Shown here piece by piece: positions 46,538-53,606 of a DNA stretch of 64,000 bases; the first letter of the stretch is position 1, and every line of letters begins with the position of its first letter. Made by a program: the position numbers and the translations under genes. Origin of the DNA: Trinickia caryophylli. GTDB lineage: Bacteria; Pseudomonadota; Gammaproteobacteria; Burkholderiales; Burkholderiaceae. The stretch covers positions 1,302,001 to 1,366,000 of the forward strand of contig NZ_CP139970.1 in NCBI RefSeq assembly GCF_034424545.1, in the 5' to 3' direction. A model generated the notes under the pieces. The model saw only the letters and a program-made list of their open reading frames with translations. It did not search any database and had not been told where the DNA came from.

Positions 46538-49531
46538 TCAATAACCGCTTGCCGCCAATAACGTCTCGTCCTGCGAAATGCCGCCGATGGTGGTGTTTGA
46601 CGCGGTTGACGAGGCTGGATCAAACGACGCGAGCGCCGCGAGCATGTTGCTCAGTTGCACGGGCACAATCGTATCGCTGCCGCTCGGCACGGCAGCACTG
46701 CCACCAGCGGCGGGCGCCTCGCTATAGAGCGCTTGTATGCCAGCCGTATCCGTCGCATCGAGCGTGCGATTAGCGGCGTTGAGTTCGTAATACATGATCG
46801 AGTTGCTGTCCGAATTGTCGGCCAGCCCCAATGCATGCCCGATCTCGTGAAGCAGCATCTGATCCAGCGTGGCCTCGGTGCCGGTATAGGTCAACTGTCC
46901 GTCCGCGCCGGCGACCAAGGGATCTTGCGACGGATCCTCGAGTTCAATCGATGCATTCTCGATCTCGCCGGACTTCGCTTGAAACGTGGTGTAACCGGCA
47001 ACGGCAGAGTCGGCAGTATCGAGATCGGCGAAACTTAAACGGATGTCGGCCGTATCGTCGGCACCGACCTCCTTGAAAGTCAATCCTGACGCAGCCGCCC
47101 ATGTCGAGAATGCCTGAGCGATCTGCACGTCATACTCCTGCGTACCGCCCTCGGCGCTCCACGTAATGACATTGCTGCCCCATGTCCCGCCCTCGGCAAC
47201 GGCTGTGCCTACACCGCCGGCTGCGCCTGCGGCTGCCTGCCGCGCTTGCAGCAAACCGAGTTGGGCTGCGACGGCCTCGGCGTAGTCCCCTTGGTTCAGT
47301 TCGTATTGAGCGACGACGCCGATGTTGGCATTCACCGCCGATTGCACGACCGAATCGGATCCCGCAAGTCCATAAAAACCGTAATCATCGTCCCAGTAGT
47401 CGTCGTCGCCGTAATCCTCGCCTGTGGATCCGAAGTCGAGGCTATCGCCAGCACCGGTGATGACATCACCAGTGGCATTGCCCAGGTAATCGATGATGTC
47501 GTATGAACCGTAGAACGAATCATATTGGCCATCGACTTCGATGACATCCGACGTTCCTCCATCGATACGGTCCGTGTTGCCTACGACTTCTCCGGTCACG
47601 CTGTTGCCGAGACCAATAATGTCGTTCGAGCCTTCGATGAGTTCGTTCGTGCTGCCACTGAGGAAATTGATCGTGGCAGAGCTGGCCAAAACGGTGTCGA
47701 ACGCGCCGGCCGCCGTGACATCTGCGCCGGAGAGCTCCGAAATGAACTCGGAGTTGCCATCTACTTGGGCCGTCACGCTATTGCTGGCGTTGATCAAGTC
47801 ATACGATCCGACGATTAACTCTCCGGTGCTCCCACTGACGAAGCTGATCGTTGCGTAGTTGGCTGTTACATCGTCGTTGAAGCCCGCCGCCGTGATATCG
47901 GCCGCTGATTGCTCGATGATGTTTTCATTATTGCCATCGATCTGCGCAGTCACGCTGTTGCCGGCGTTGATGACGTCGTTGGACCCTGTAACGAGTTCGT
48001 CACCACTACCGCTGACGAAGTTGATTGTGGCATAGCTGCCGGAAACTTGATCATCGAAGCCGGCGGCCGTAATGTCCGCGCCGGACTGTTCGATGATGCT
48101 TTCGTTGTTGCCGTCGATCTGCGCGGTGACACTATTGCCGGCGTTGATGACGTCGTTGGATCCCAATACGAGTTCACCGCTGCTGCCGCTGACGAAATTG
48201 ATCGTGGCATAACTGCCAGCAACTGCATCGTTGAGCCCCGCAGCCGTGATATCGGCACCGGACTGTGCAATGATGCTCTCGTTGTTGCCGTCGATTTGCG
48301 CGGTGACGCTGTTGCCGGCGTTGATCGTATTGTTGGAGCCGGTGACAAGCTCCTCGGTGCTACCGCTGACGAACGTCACGGTTGAAGAGCTGGCCGACAC
48401 GTCGTTGTTTGCGCCGACCACGGTAACCCTGGCATCTGTCGTCGAAATGCTATCTGACGAGCCTGTGACTGTCACACTGGAGCCTGATGAGACGTTCACG
48501 TTCGTGCTGGAGGCGTACACCAGGTCTCCGGTACCGGAGATACCCAATAACGTGCTCGACGCACCAGGTGTATCGGCGATGACATTTTCATTGCCGATTA
48601 TGTTGGCATCGCCAGATGTAACATTCACGGAGCTACCCGTCAGATCGAACGCGTTCCCTCGACCAGATGATGTTACGACGCTCCCGCTGCCCCCGATGAC
48701 TTGATTGTCGTCCCCGATGACTGAAACGTTTATGCTGCCCGGTGCAGCAGAAGGCACCGGGGAGCCGGTTATAATCGCACCTTGCGACGAAATGTTGTTG
48801 TTACTGCCAACTACCTCCACGTTCAAGCTCCCCGTAACGACAATCTCGCTACCTTCTGAGGGCACAATGACCGTCGCAACGCCCGAAGGGGTGACCGTAA
48901 CAGACGGAAGCTCGCTGGACGACTGGAGTATGCTCGTGTTATTACTACCAGCAATACTGAACATTGTCGACGCATTGCTAGAATCGCAGATGAAGTAGGA
49001 GCTGCTAAAGCTAGAAGGATTGTAGGAGCCGTCCGAGTTCTGGGTAAGGCCAGAATCTGTAAGTTGTTGGGTAACGATGTTGGTGATCGTATCGCTATCA
49101 AAAGACGCGCCAACTGTCGCCAATACAGTACCGACGGCCTCCGCAACTTGGCCGATTGTAATTACAGATCCACCGACTATCGGATTGAGCGACATTTCCG
49201 ATAAACCTAGAAACACCGCACCTTGCCCCACAATCGTGACCATATCACCGGCGATTGCCGCCTCGGTCGACATTATCTGGTCGCTCGTCATGGAATCATG
49301 ATTTTCGGCCAAATTTTGAATATTCGCCGCGAGGGCATAACTCGCGAATGCCATACCTTCGCCCGGAATCATAGCAGTTAACGCGGCGGCTTCGTTCGCC
49401 AAGCTAGCCTCGTAGGCTATGCGATTTCCGACGGACGGATTGGCAGTATAGGTGTTTGCAGCATCTACTACGCTCGTGACGCCGTCGAGATTACCAATCG
49501 TATACCCAGCAACCGATATAAAAGTTCCCAT
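46538..49531 (-). CDS. Repeat-rich secreted matrixin-like metalloprotease, probable type I secretion substrate
   Basis: A 997-residue acidic, Gly/Ser/Thr/Asn-rich protein, very poor in cysteine. There is no Sec signal peptide. Residues 1-160 are alanine-rich and partly hydrophobic. About 200-380 hold beta-type sequence rich in short Asn/Gly/Ser strands, and 385-679 hold five 59-residue repeats. An acidic patch (EDYGDDDYWDDDYGFYG) follows. The C-terminal protease domain has HEIGHALGLAD at 895-905 and a Met-turn SIMYYE, as in metzincins, though the third zinc ligand would be Asp. The last 40 residues (VQLSNMLAALASFDP and on to LLAASGY) resemble C-terminal export signals of type I substrates. 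ATG at 49531 has GAGGG nine bases before it; an upstream TTG adds two residues. Substrate status is inferred from the exporter nearby. Confidence 0.75.
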   Translation of the reverse strand: MGTFISVAGYTIGNLDGVTSVVDAANTYTANPSVGNRIAYEASLANEAAALTAMIPGEGMAFASYALAANIQNLAENHDSMTSDQIMSTEAAIAGDMVTIVGQGAVFLGLSEMSLNPIVGGSVITIGQVAEAVGTVLATVGASFDSDTITNIVTQQLTDSGLTQNSDGSYNPSSFSSSYFICDSSNASTMFSIAGSNNTSILQSSSELPSVTVTPSGVATVIVPSEGSEIVVTGSLNVEVVGSNNNISSQGAIITGSPVPSAAPGSINVSVIGDDNQVIGGSGSVVTSSGRGNAFDLTGSSVNVTSGDANIIGNENVIADTPGASSTLLGISGTGDLVYASSTNVNVSSGSSVTVTGSSDSISTTDARVTVVGANNDVSASSSTVTFVSGSTEELVTGSNNTINAGNSVTAQIDGNNESIIAQSGADITAAGLNDAVAGSYATINFVSGSSGELVLGSNDVINAGNSVTAQIDGNNESIIEQSGADITAAGFDDQVSGSYATINFVSGSGDELVTGSNDVINAGNSVTAQIDGNNENIIEQSAADITAAGFNDDVTANYATISFVSGSTGELIVGSYDLINASNSVTAQVDGNSEFISELSGADVTAAGAFDTVLASSATINFLSGSTNELIEGSNDIIGLGNSVTGEVVGNTDRIDGGTSDVIEVDGQYDSFYGSYDIIDYLGNATGDVITGAGDSLDFGSTGEDYGDDDYWDDDYGFYGLAGSDSVVQSAVNANIGVVAQYELNQGDYAEAVAAQLGLLQARQAAAGAAGGVGTAVAEGGTWGSNVITWSAEGGTQEYDVQIAQAFSTWAAASGLTFKEVGADDTADIRLSFADLDTADSAVAGYTTFQAKSGEIENASIELEDPSQDPLVAGADGQLTYTGTEATLDQMLLHEIGHALGLADNSDSNSIMYYELNAANRTLDATDTAGIQALYSEAPAAGGSAAVPSGSDTIVPVQLSNMLAALASFDPASSTASNTTIGGISQDETLLAASGY
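47495..48379 (-). repeat. Five tandem 59-residue (177-bp) repeats in the metalloprotease gene
   Basis: Each unit runs from a VSGS-ELV-GSN strand through INAGNSVTAQIDGNNESI to SGADITAAG and ends near GSYAT. The first three units are nearly identical, the fourth is diverged and the fifth strongly so, which suggests recent amplification at the N-terminal side. The pattern of short strands with Asn and Gly turns suits a beta-solenoid. Confidence 0.88.
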
Positions 49532-49646
49532 CCTCAAATTCCCTCAACAAATTTATAAATCATCACAACTTCACGATAATCTGCTATTCGCCAAATCAAT
49601 CACAACACCCACCCGACAGAGCATGCACGGAACCAAGAATCAAAAT

Positions 49647-49940
49647 TTAACCCATCAAATCGCATGACGCTTGGATATTTACAATAGCCTCTCGCGCCCG
49701 CCCTCGCAGGCACTGGGATAGTGGAAAATAGAAACCAGTATCGCACCAGTCACCACAAACGGGCTCATAATGAGCACGCGCAGTGCAGAACTGGGTGGAG
49801 AGCAATATCGTTGCAGGCTGGGCGCTGATCCTGTCTACATACTCTCCGATCACTTACCCCCAACCAATATCGAACTATATGTCCCCAAAAAAACCACCAC
49901 CCGAATATAATCAATAGCGAAAACCTCCGACGACGATTAG
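49647..49940 (-). pseudogene. Decayed copies of the small three-helix membrane protein
   Basis: From GTG at 49853 the frame starts MIGEYV, like the intact copy (MIGRYV). A deletion then removes the PVTIH loop, and a frame change gives MSPFVVTGAILVSIFHYPSA, matching YPFLMAGAILGSIFYYFKA of the intact gene; a second change returns to NIQASCDLMG, matching NIRATCFLVG. Just upstream (49858-49940) is a second 3' fragment with LYSGGGFF and TTCGATATTG, resembling the ends of the two intact genes. No complete frame survives. The stretch fills the gap between the intact 105-residue gene and the metalloprotease gene. Confidence 0.6.
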
Positions 49941-49951
49941 TTTTTCCAAGC

Positions 49952-50269
49952 TTAATTGCAATATCTAGTCGAGAAAGTATGAGCAGCACCAAAAAACACG
50001 ATAAATCCCACCAAAAAGCACGTCGCCCGAATATTTGTAATGACCAATCTCCGCCGCCCTCCCCCACAGGCTTTGAAATAGTAAAAAATAGAACCTAATA
50101 TCGCGCCAGCCATCAAAAATGGATATATAATAAGAAAAAGTAGCGCAACATTACTTGGCAAACTATGAATTGTTACTGGAAGTCTCTCGCAATCAAAAAA
50201 CATAAGCATAGCGATCAAAATCATTGCCAGCATGGTGCTGATCACCGCCTTTACATACCTACCGATCAT
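49952..50269 (-). CDS. Small three-helix membrane protein, copy 2 (105 aa)
   Basis: Unrecognised integral membrane protein. Helices are near VISTMLAMILIAMLMFF, ALLFLIIYPFLMAGAILGSI and CFLVGFIVFFGAAHTF. It is a clear paralog of the 104-residue gene at 51756: both share a Cys then PVTIH-x-LP in the first loop, IY-x-FL-x-AG in helix 2, F-x-AC after it, and an RYC ending. ATG at 50269 has GGAG eight bases upstream and overlaps the stop of a possible 59-codon ORF. AT-rich codon use differs from the genome core. An immunity or accessory role for the secretion cassette is a guess. Confidence 0.65.
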   Translation of the reverse strand: MIGRYVKAVISTMLAMILIAMLMFFDCERLPVTIHSLPSNVALLFLIIYPFLMAGAILGSIFYYFKACGGGRRRLVITNIRATCFLVGFIVFFGAAHTFSTRYCN

Positions 50270-50445
50270 TCTTTTTCTCCGAAATCAACCTCGAGCCATT
50301 CGATCAACACCCTCGCTCTCACCCGAAGGGACATTTCCACTGCACTCATGCCGTACCGAAGCGCTGCTCTGCTCAGCCCGCGATTACTGCTTGTGATATA
50401 CACGACTAAACCACCAAAGAGATACCTAACATCACCGCCATTCAC
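50266..50445 (-). CDS. Possible small ORF (59 aa) overlapping the copy-2 membrane protein gene
   Basis: GTG-started frame giving a product that begins MNGGDVRYLFGGLVVYITSS and ends RARVLIEWLEVDFGEKE. It overlaps the next gene by an ATGA. There is no good Shine-Dalgarno and the region upstream is a tolC remnant, so this may be the 3' remnant of a larger lost gene rather than an active one. Confidence 0.25.
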   Translation of the reverse strand: MNGGDVRYLFGGLVVYITSSNRGLSRAALRYGMSAVEMSLRVRARVLIEWLEVDFGEKE

Positions 50446-50460
50446 GACCGTTTCTTATGA

Positions 50461-50621
50461 TTAAACTCAAAGATTATTTCCTATATCCCACATCACAGCT
50501 CTCCCTAGCTTCGAAGCAAGGCCGCAGGCGTACCCACGGCGCTCCTATATTCGCCCTCGGTCTTCGTCCTGTCGACGACGGCATCGGCCCACCAGGCTTG
50601 GGTCTGCAGCTGATCGCTGAT
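50461..50621 (-). pseudogene. tolC remnant with a large internal deletion
   Basis: 50519-50621 closely resembles the intact tolC gene at about 52820-52925: its conceptual translation ISDQLQTQAWWADAVVDRTK matches ISDQLQAQTSWADAVVNRTK. 50461-50518 resembles the tolC 3' end at about 52118-52172 (LGRAVMWDIGNNL against LGRAGLWDVGKSP), including the bases after the stop. About 650 bases between these parts are missing. The remnant is diverged at many positions, so the duplication is not recent. Confidence 0.75.
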
Positions 50622-50752
50622 ATAAGTTCGCCGACCAAGAGAGCGTAGTGACAACCCTGATCTGCCATAAAACTATAGAAGCCCGCAAGATCACCTCCAT
50701 CTATCATTGCCTGAGCTTGCTGCAACTCGGAGGTCGTCATCGATACGGCCAT
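50622..50752 (-). pseudogene. Truncated ORF, possible 5' stub of a lost secreted effector
   Basis: ATG at 50752 has an excellent Shine-Dalgarno (GAGGAG, seven bases away) and encodes MAVSMTTSELQQAQAMIDGG, then DLAGFYSFMADQGCHYALLV. This is followed directly by tolC remnant sequence read out of frame, ending at 50474. The first 43 residues look like an intact, helical, sorted N-terminus that has lost its body. I have the impression of similar N-termini on large exported proteins of Burkholderiaceae but cannot verify it here. Confidence 0.5.
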
Positions 50753-50785
50753 GGATACTCTCCTCAAGAAACGCAGTATGATTTC

Positions 50786-51703
50786 TTATTTGCCGATGAA
50801 TGAATGAGCTATATCGTTGACTCTTGCCTCTATTTCTCGCCAGCGATACAGATCTTTTTTCGTATAAAACGCCTCAGCCATCAAATTTAATTCCGGCACA
50901 ATAAAATGATGCTCGCAGTGATCAAAGGTATCAAAAGGCGGGACCTTCTTTCGAAGCGTGCTACACTTTATCGTCGTAATTGTTGATTTGTTGTAAAAAT
51001 ATTCAACATGTCCATAGAAACCCCGCATACCGTCGTCTACTGACTGCCTCGACTCCCACTGCATCAATCCGTACGGCCGCTCCTTGTTCAGTATGAATGG
51101 CCCCCAGTGCTCAACCATTTCCGGCCGGTCTGACCCGCCCGTTGGAGGGGGATAATGATTATCGAAAGACACCATCATCCACGTTTTTTCAAAGAATGTT
51201 TTAGAGGTCGCAGCACGGAAATCGTTGCGATCCTGCTCCGTCAAGACAGGCTCAAGGTTAGATAAGCGAAGCAATATACCGAAATTATCGATTTGCGAAT
51301 TCTGCGTGACGACTCTGGAGGCTGACCCAGATCCATCGCGTCGATCGCCGACATAGACGACGCCGTATTGCAGATAATACTTCGGAATTCTCAGCCTCAC
51401 GCCATTCACCGTTCCAACGGCATATCGCCGCGCGTCCCTACTCTCATAAGCCGCTTCTTTTGCGTACGCAGCAGAAGCCCCCGACGTTTCCTGCTGCGCC
51501 CGGCATTCGTCAACATACAATGCCGACACCATCACCAAAACGACAACAACAATGGCAAAAAATGCGACTCGCCAAATTGAATTTAGGCATAATCCATTTT
51601 TACCAATATCTAGATTCACCATATAAAAGACAGCACCACAAGGATTGCTCTCGACACAATCATCGGACTGAACCATCCGATAACCAGCAGCATTACCGTG
51701 CAT
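50786..51703 (-). CDS. Membrane-anchored protein of unknown function
   Basis: Unrecognised protein of 305 residues from ATG at 51703, chosen because GAGGTG lies five bases upstream. Other starts at 51781 (overlapping the previous gene) and 51622 are possible. One transmembrane helix (WRVAFFAIVVVVLVMVSALY, about residues 44-63) follows a short cytosolic part. The rest should be periplasmic and contains VNGVRLRIPKYYLQYGVVYV, FGILLRLSNLEPVLTEQDRN, and four cysteines in the full-length frame after the anchor. The layout of an anchored, soluble periplasmic domain next to a toxin-type locus suggests, without proving, an immunity role. Codon use is AT-richer than the genome. Confidence 0.6.
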   Translation of the reverse strand: MHGNAAGYRMVQSDDCVESNPCGAVFYMVNLDIGKNGLCLNSIWRVAFFAIVVVVLVMVSALYVDECRAQQETSGASAAYAKEAAYESRDARRYAVGTVNGVRLRIPKYYLQYGVVYVGDRRDGSGSASRVVTQNSQIDNFGILLRLSNLEPVLTEQDRNDFRAATSKTFFEKTWMMVSFDNHYPPPTGGSDRPEMVEHWGPFILNKERPYGLMQWESRQSVDDGMRGFYGHVEYFYNKSTITTIKCSTLRKKVPPFDTFDHCEHHFIVPELNLMAEAFYTKKDLYRWREIEARVNDIAHSFIGK

Positions 51704-51755
51704 AGCACCACCTCTCGTCACAGAGAAAAGCAATACGAACAAAACTTCCTGCAGA

Positions 51756-52070
51756 TCATCGACAATATCGAATTGACCCATAATGAACAACCATCAAATA
51801 CACAGCCAATCCAAAAATAAAATATCTCGCCTTCCACCTCTCAATCACTACAGCATGCGGAGCCACCTTGCATGCCTCGAAAAACAGCACCACTGCCACG
51901 ATCCAAACTCCGGCAATTAAAAACGCATAAATCGCCAACACTGGGCCAATCAAGCGATCCGGCAAGACATGAATTGTCACCGGAAAATTCTTGCAATTCA
52001 AAAATCCGACTGGAGCATAAATTCCCAGCGCAGCCACAATCGCCAGCGTGGCCCTACTATATTCACTCAT
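51756..52070 (-). CDS. Small three-helix membrane protein, copy 1 (104 aa)
   Basis: Unrecognised integral membrane protein. Helices lie near TLAIVAALGIYAPVGF, PVLAIYAFLIAGVWIVAVVL and YFIFGLAVYLMVVHYG. It shares with copy 2 the loop Cys-x-x-FPVTIH-x-LP, IY-x-FL-x-AG, FF-x-AC and the IRYC ending. ATG at 52070 has a near-perfect Shine-Dalgarno (GGAGGTG, four bases away), so it is probably well translated. It begins 54 bases after the tolC stop; a 17-codon ORF in the gap overlaps its start. The tolC-to-membrane-protein junction is the unit that was duplicated downstream. Confidence 0.7.
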   Translation of the reverse strand: MSEYSRATLAIVAALGIYAPVGFLNCKNFPVTIHVLPDRLIGPVLAIYAFLIAGVWIVAVVLFFEACKVAPHAVVIERWKARYFIFGLAVYLMVVHYGSIRYCR

Positions 52071-52124
52071 GACCCACCTCCATAATTACAGACGCAAACT
52101 CCCGATCCTTTTTCATGATGGCAC

Positions 52125-53606
52125 TCAAGGACTCTTCCCTACATCCCACAGCCCAGCTCTCCCGAGCTTGGCGGCGAGTTGCAACCTTGCCGAACGCCAG
52201 TCGGTCAATGCCTGAATCCGTTGCCGTTTTGCACTCGCGAGCGAGGACTGAGTGGTTAGCAGCTCCAAAATGCTGCCCACGCCCTGGTCGTATCGCCGCT
52301 GTGCCGCCTGATACGAGCGACCAGCAACATCGAGCAGCATGGCGCTGTTTCCGACATTCACCTTCGCAACTTGCAACGCCTGATAACTGATCCACACATC
52401 CAGCCCCACCTGCCGGCGGGCTTCCTCCAATACGTCTCTCTCATGCTCTGCCTGCGCTCGCGCTTGCTCAACCTGATAGGTTCTGCCGAACCCTTCGAAC
52501 AGCGGAATCGTTAATTGAAGGCCGAGATACCACTCTCGTCCGGTCGTTGCGAATTGCGGTTGGCCGATCTGCAATGTCGTCGGCTGATTGTTTCGGCTAT
52601 ATTTCGCGACCAGACTGAGCGTGGGCATCCCCTGCGCCTTCGTCTGCGCAACCTTCGCCTCGGAGGCTTCGAGCTGTGCCTGCGCGGCTGCGATGCTTGG
52701 ATGCGAACGTTTGGCTTCACCGATGAGCTCGGAAATCGACTCATCGAATTGCGCGTCCGGTAGCACGCCCTCGGCCACCTCCGGCAACGCAAGCGGAGTA
52801 TCTGGCTCGAGATTCATGTCCGCCGCAAGCGTACCAACAGCGTTCTTATATTCACCCTCAGCCTTCGTTCGGTTGACGACGGCATCGGCCCACGAGGTTT
52901 GGGCCTGCAGCTGATCGCTGATTGGTGCGACGCCCTTATCGACTTTTGCGGTAGCCGCTTTGAAGCTGTCGCTCGCGTGCCGTTCGATTTCCTGAGCCGC
53001 GGCAAGCGCGCCTTCGGCCGCCTGGGCCGCGTAGTAGTCCTTGGCGACGCTCGCGAACGTCTCCTGCAACGTGGCATCTTCCGTCGCACGCGCTGCAACG
53101 AGCAACGCCGTAGCATTGGAAAGCGCGGCGCGCCGTCCTCCGAAATCGTAGAGAACCCAACTCAGCGAAATGCTGTCCGTCCGCAGCAGGCTGTTGCGGT
53201 ATTTCGAATTGAATTGTGGAAATCCGTCGATGTTCGTGGTCGTTTCGTCCCGTACGCCCTGCCAGTTTGCCGTCACCCCAGGCAAGTAAGCGGCTCGGCT
53301 CACGCCCACCGCCGCTGCCGCGGCTTTCACGTCCGCCCACGCCTGGCGTGTCTTCGGATGATTGCAAAGGGCGCGCTCGATCGCATCCGGCAATGCAAGC
53401 GGTGCCGATAACGCGCCAAAAACGCAGACATCGCCGCGCGGCCCGGCAGCGACCATCGATGCCGCCGCGCTCGGGGGTACCCCGCGTTCCGAGAAAAGCG
53501 GATCGAACGCGTGAGCAACGGCCGCGAGAGAAAGCAACACCCACGCAATATGGCGATGATGTAAACGCTGCGGCTTTGCTTCGCCCACTTGCTGCTTATC
53601 GTTCAT
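52125..53606 (-). CDS. TolC family outer-membrane protein of the type I secretion system
   Basis: Outer-membrane channel-tunnel of the exporter. 493 residues with a signal peptide (AWVLLSLAAVAHA, cleavage near residue 33). Two OEP repeats are visible: the first with LPDAIERALCNHPKTRQAWA and ISLSWVLYDFGGRRAALSNA, the second with EWYLGLQLTIPLFEGFGRTY and RYDQGVGSILELLTTQSSLA, each followed by long coiled-coil helices. Its ATG overlaps the end of the membrane-fusion gene by 11 bases, so the genes are translationally coupled. A decayed copy of part of this gene lies 1.5 kb downstream. Confidence 0.9.
   Translation of the reverse strand: MNDKQQVGEAKPQRLHHRHIAWVLLSLAAVAHAFDPLFSERGVPPSAAASMVAAGPRGDVCVFGALSAPLALPDAIERALCNHPKTRQAWADVKAAAAAVGVSRAAYLPGVTANWQGVRDETTTNIDGFPQFNSKYRNSLLRTDSISLSWVLYDFGGRRAALSNATALLVAARATEDATLQETFASVAKDYYAAQAAEGALAAAQEIERHASDSFKAATAKVDKGVAPISDQLQAQTSWADAVVNRTKAEGEYKNAVGTLAADMNLEPDTPLALPEVAEGVLPDAQFDESISELIGEAKRSHPSIAAAQAQLEASEAKVAQTKAQGMPTLSLVAKYSRNNQPTTLQIGQPQFATTGREWYLGLQLTIPLFEGFGRTYQVEQARAQAEHERDVLEEARRQVGLDVWISYQALQVAKVNVGNSAMLLDVAGRSYQAAQRRYDQGVGSILELLTTQSSLASAKRQRIQALTDWRSARLQLAAKLGRAGLWDVGKSP

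Noticed and set aside
46538..49531. Classical RTX toxin or serralysin
   Set aside because: No GGxGxDxxx calcium-binding nonapeptides are seen, and the third zinc ligand differs from serralysins.
49765..50067. 100-codon minus-strand frame in the remnant region
   Set aside because: It is an out-of-frame reading of the 3' half of the intact 105-residue membrane-protein gene and of decayed copies, not a separate gene.
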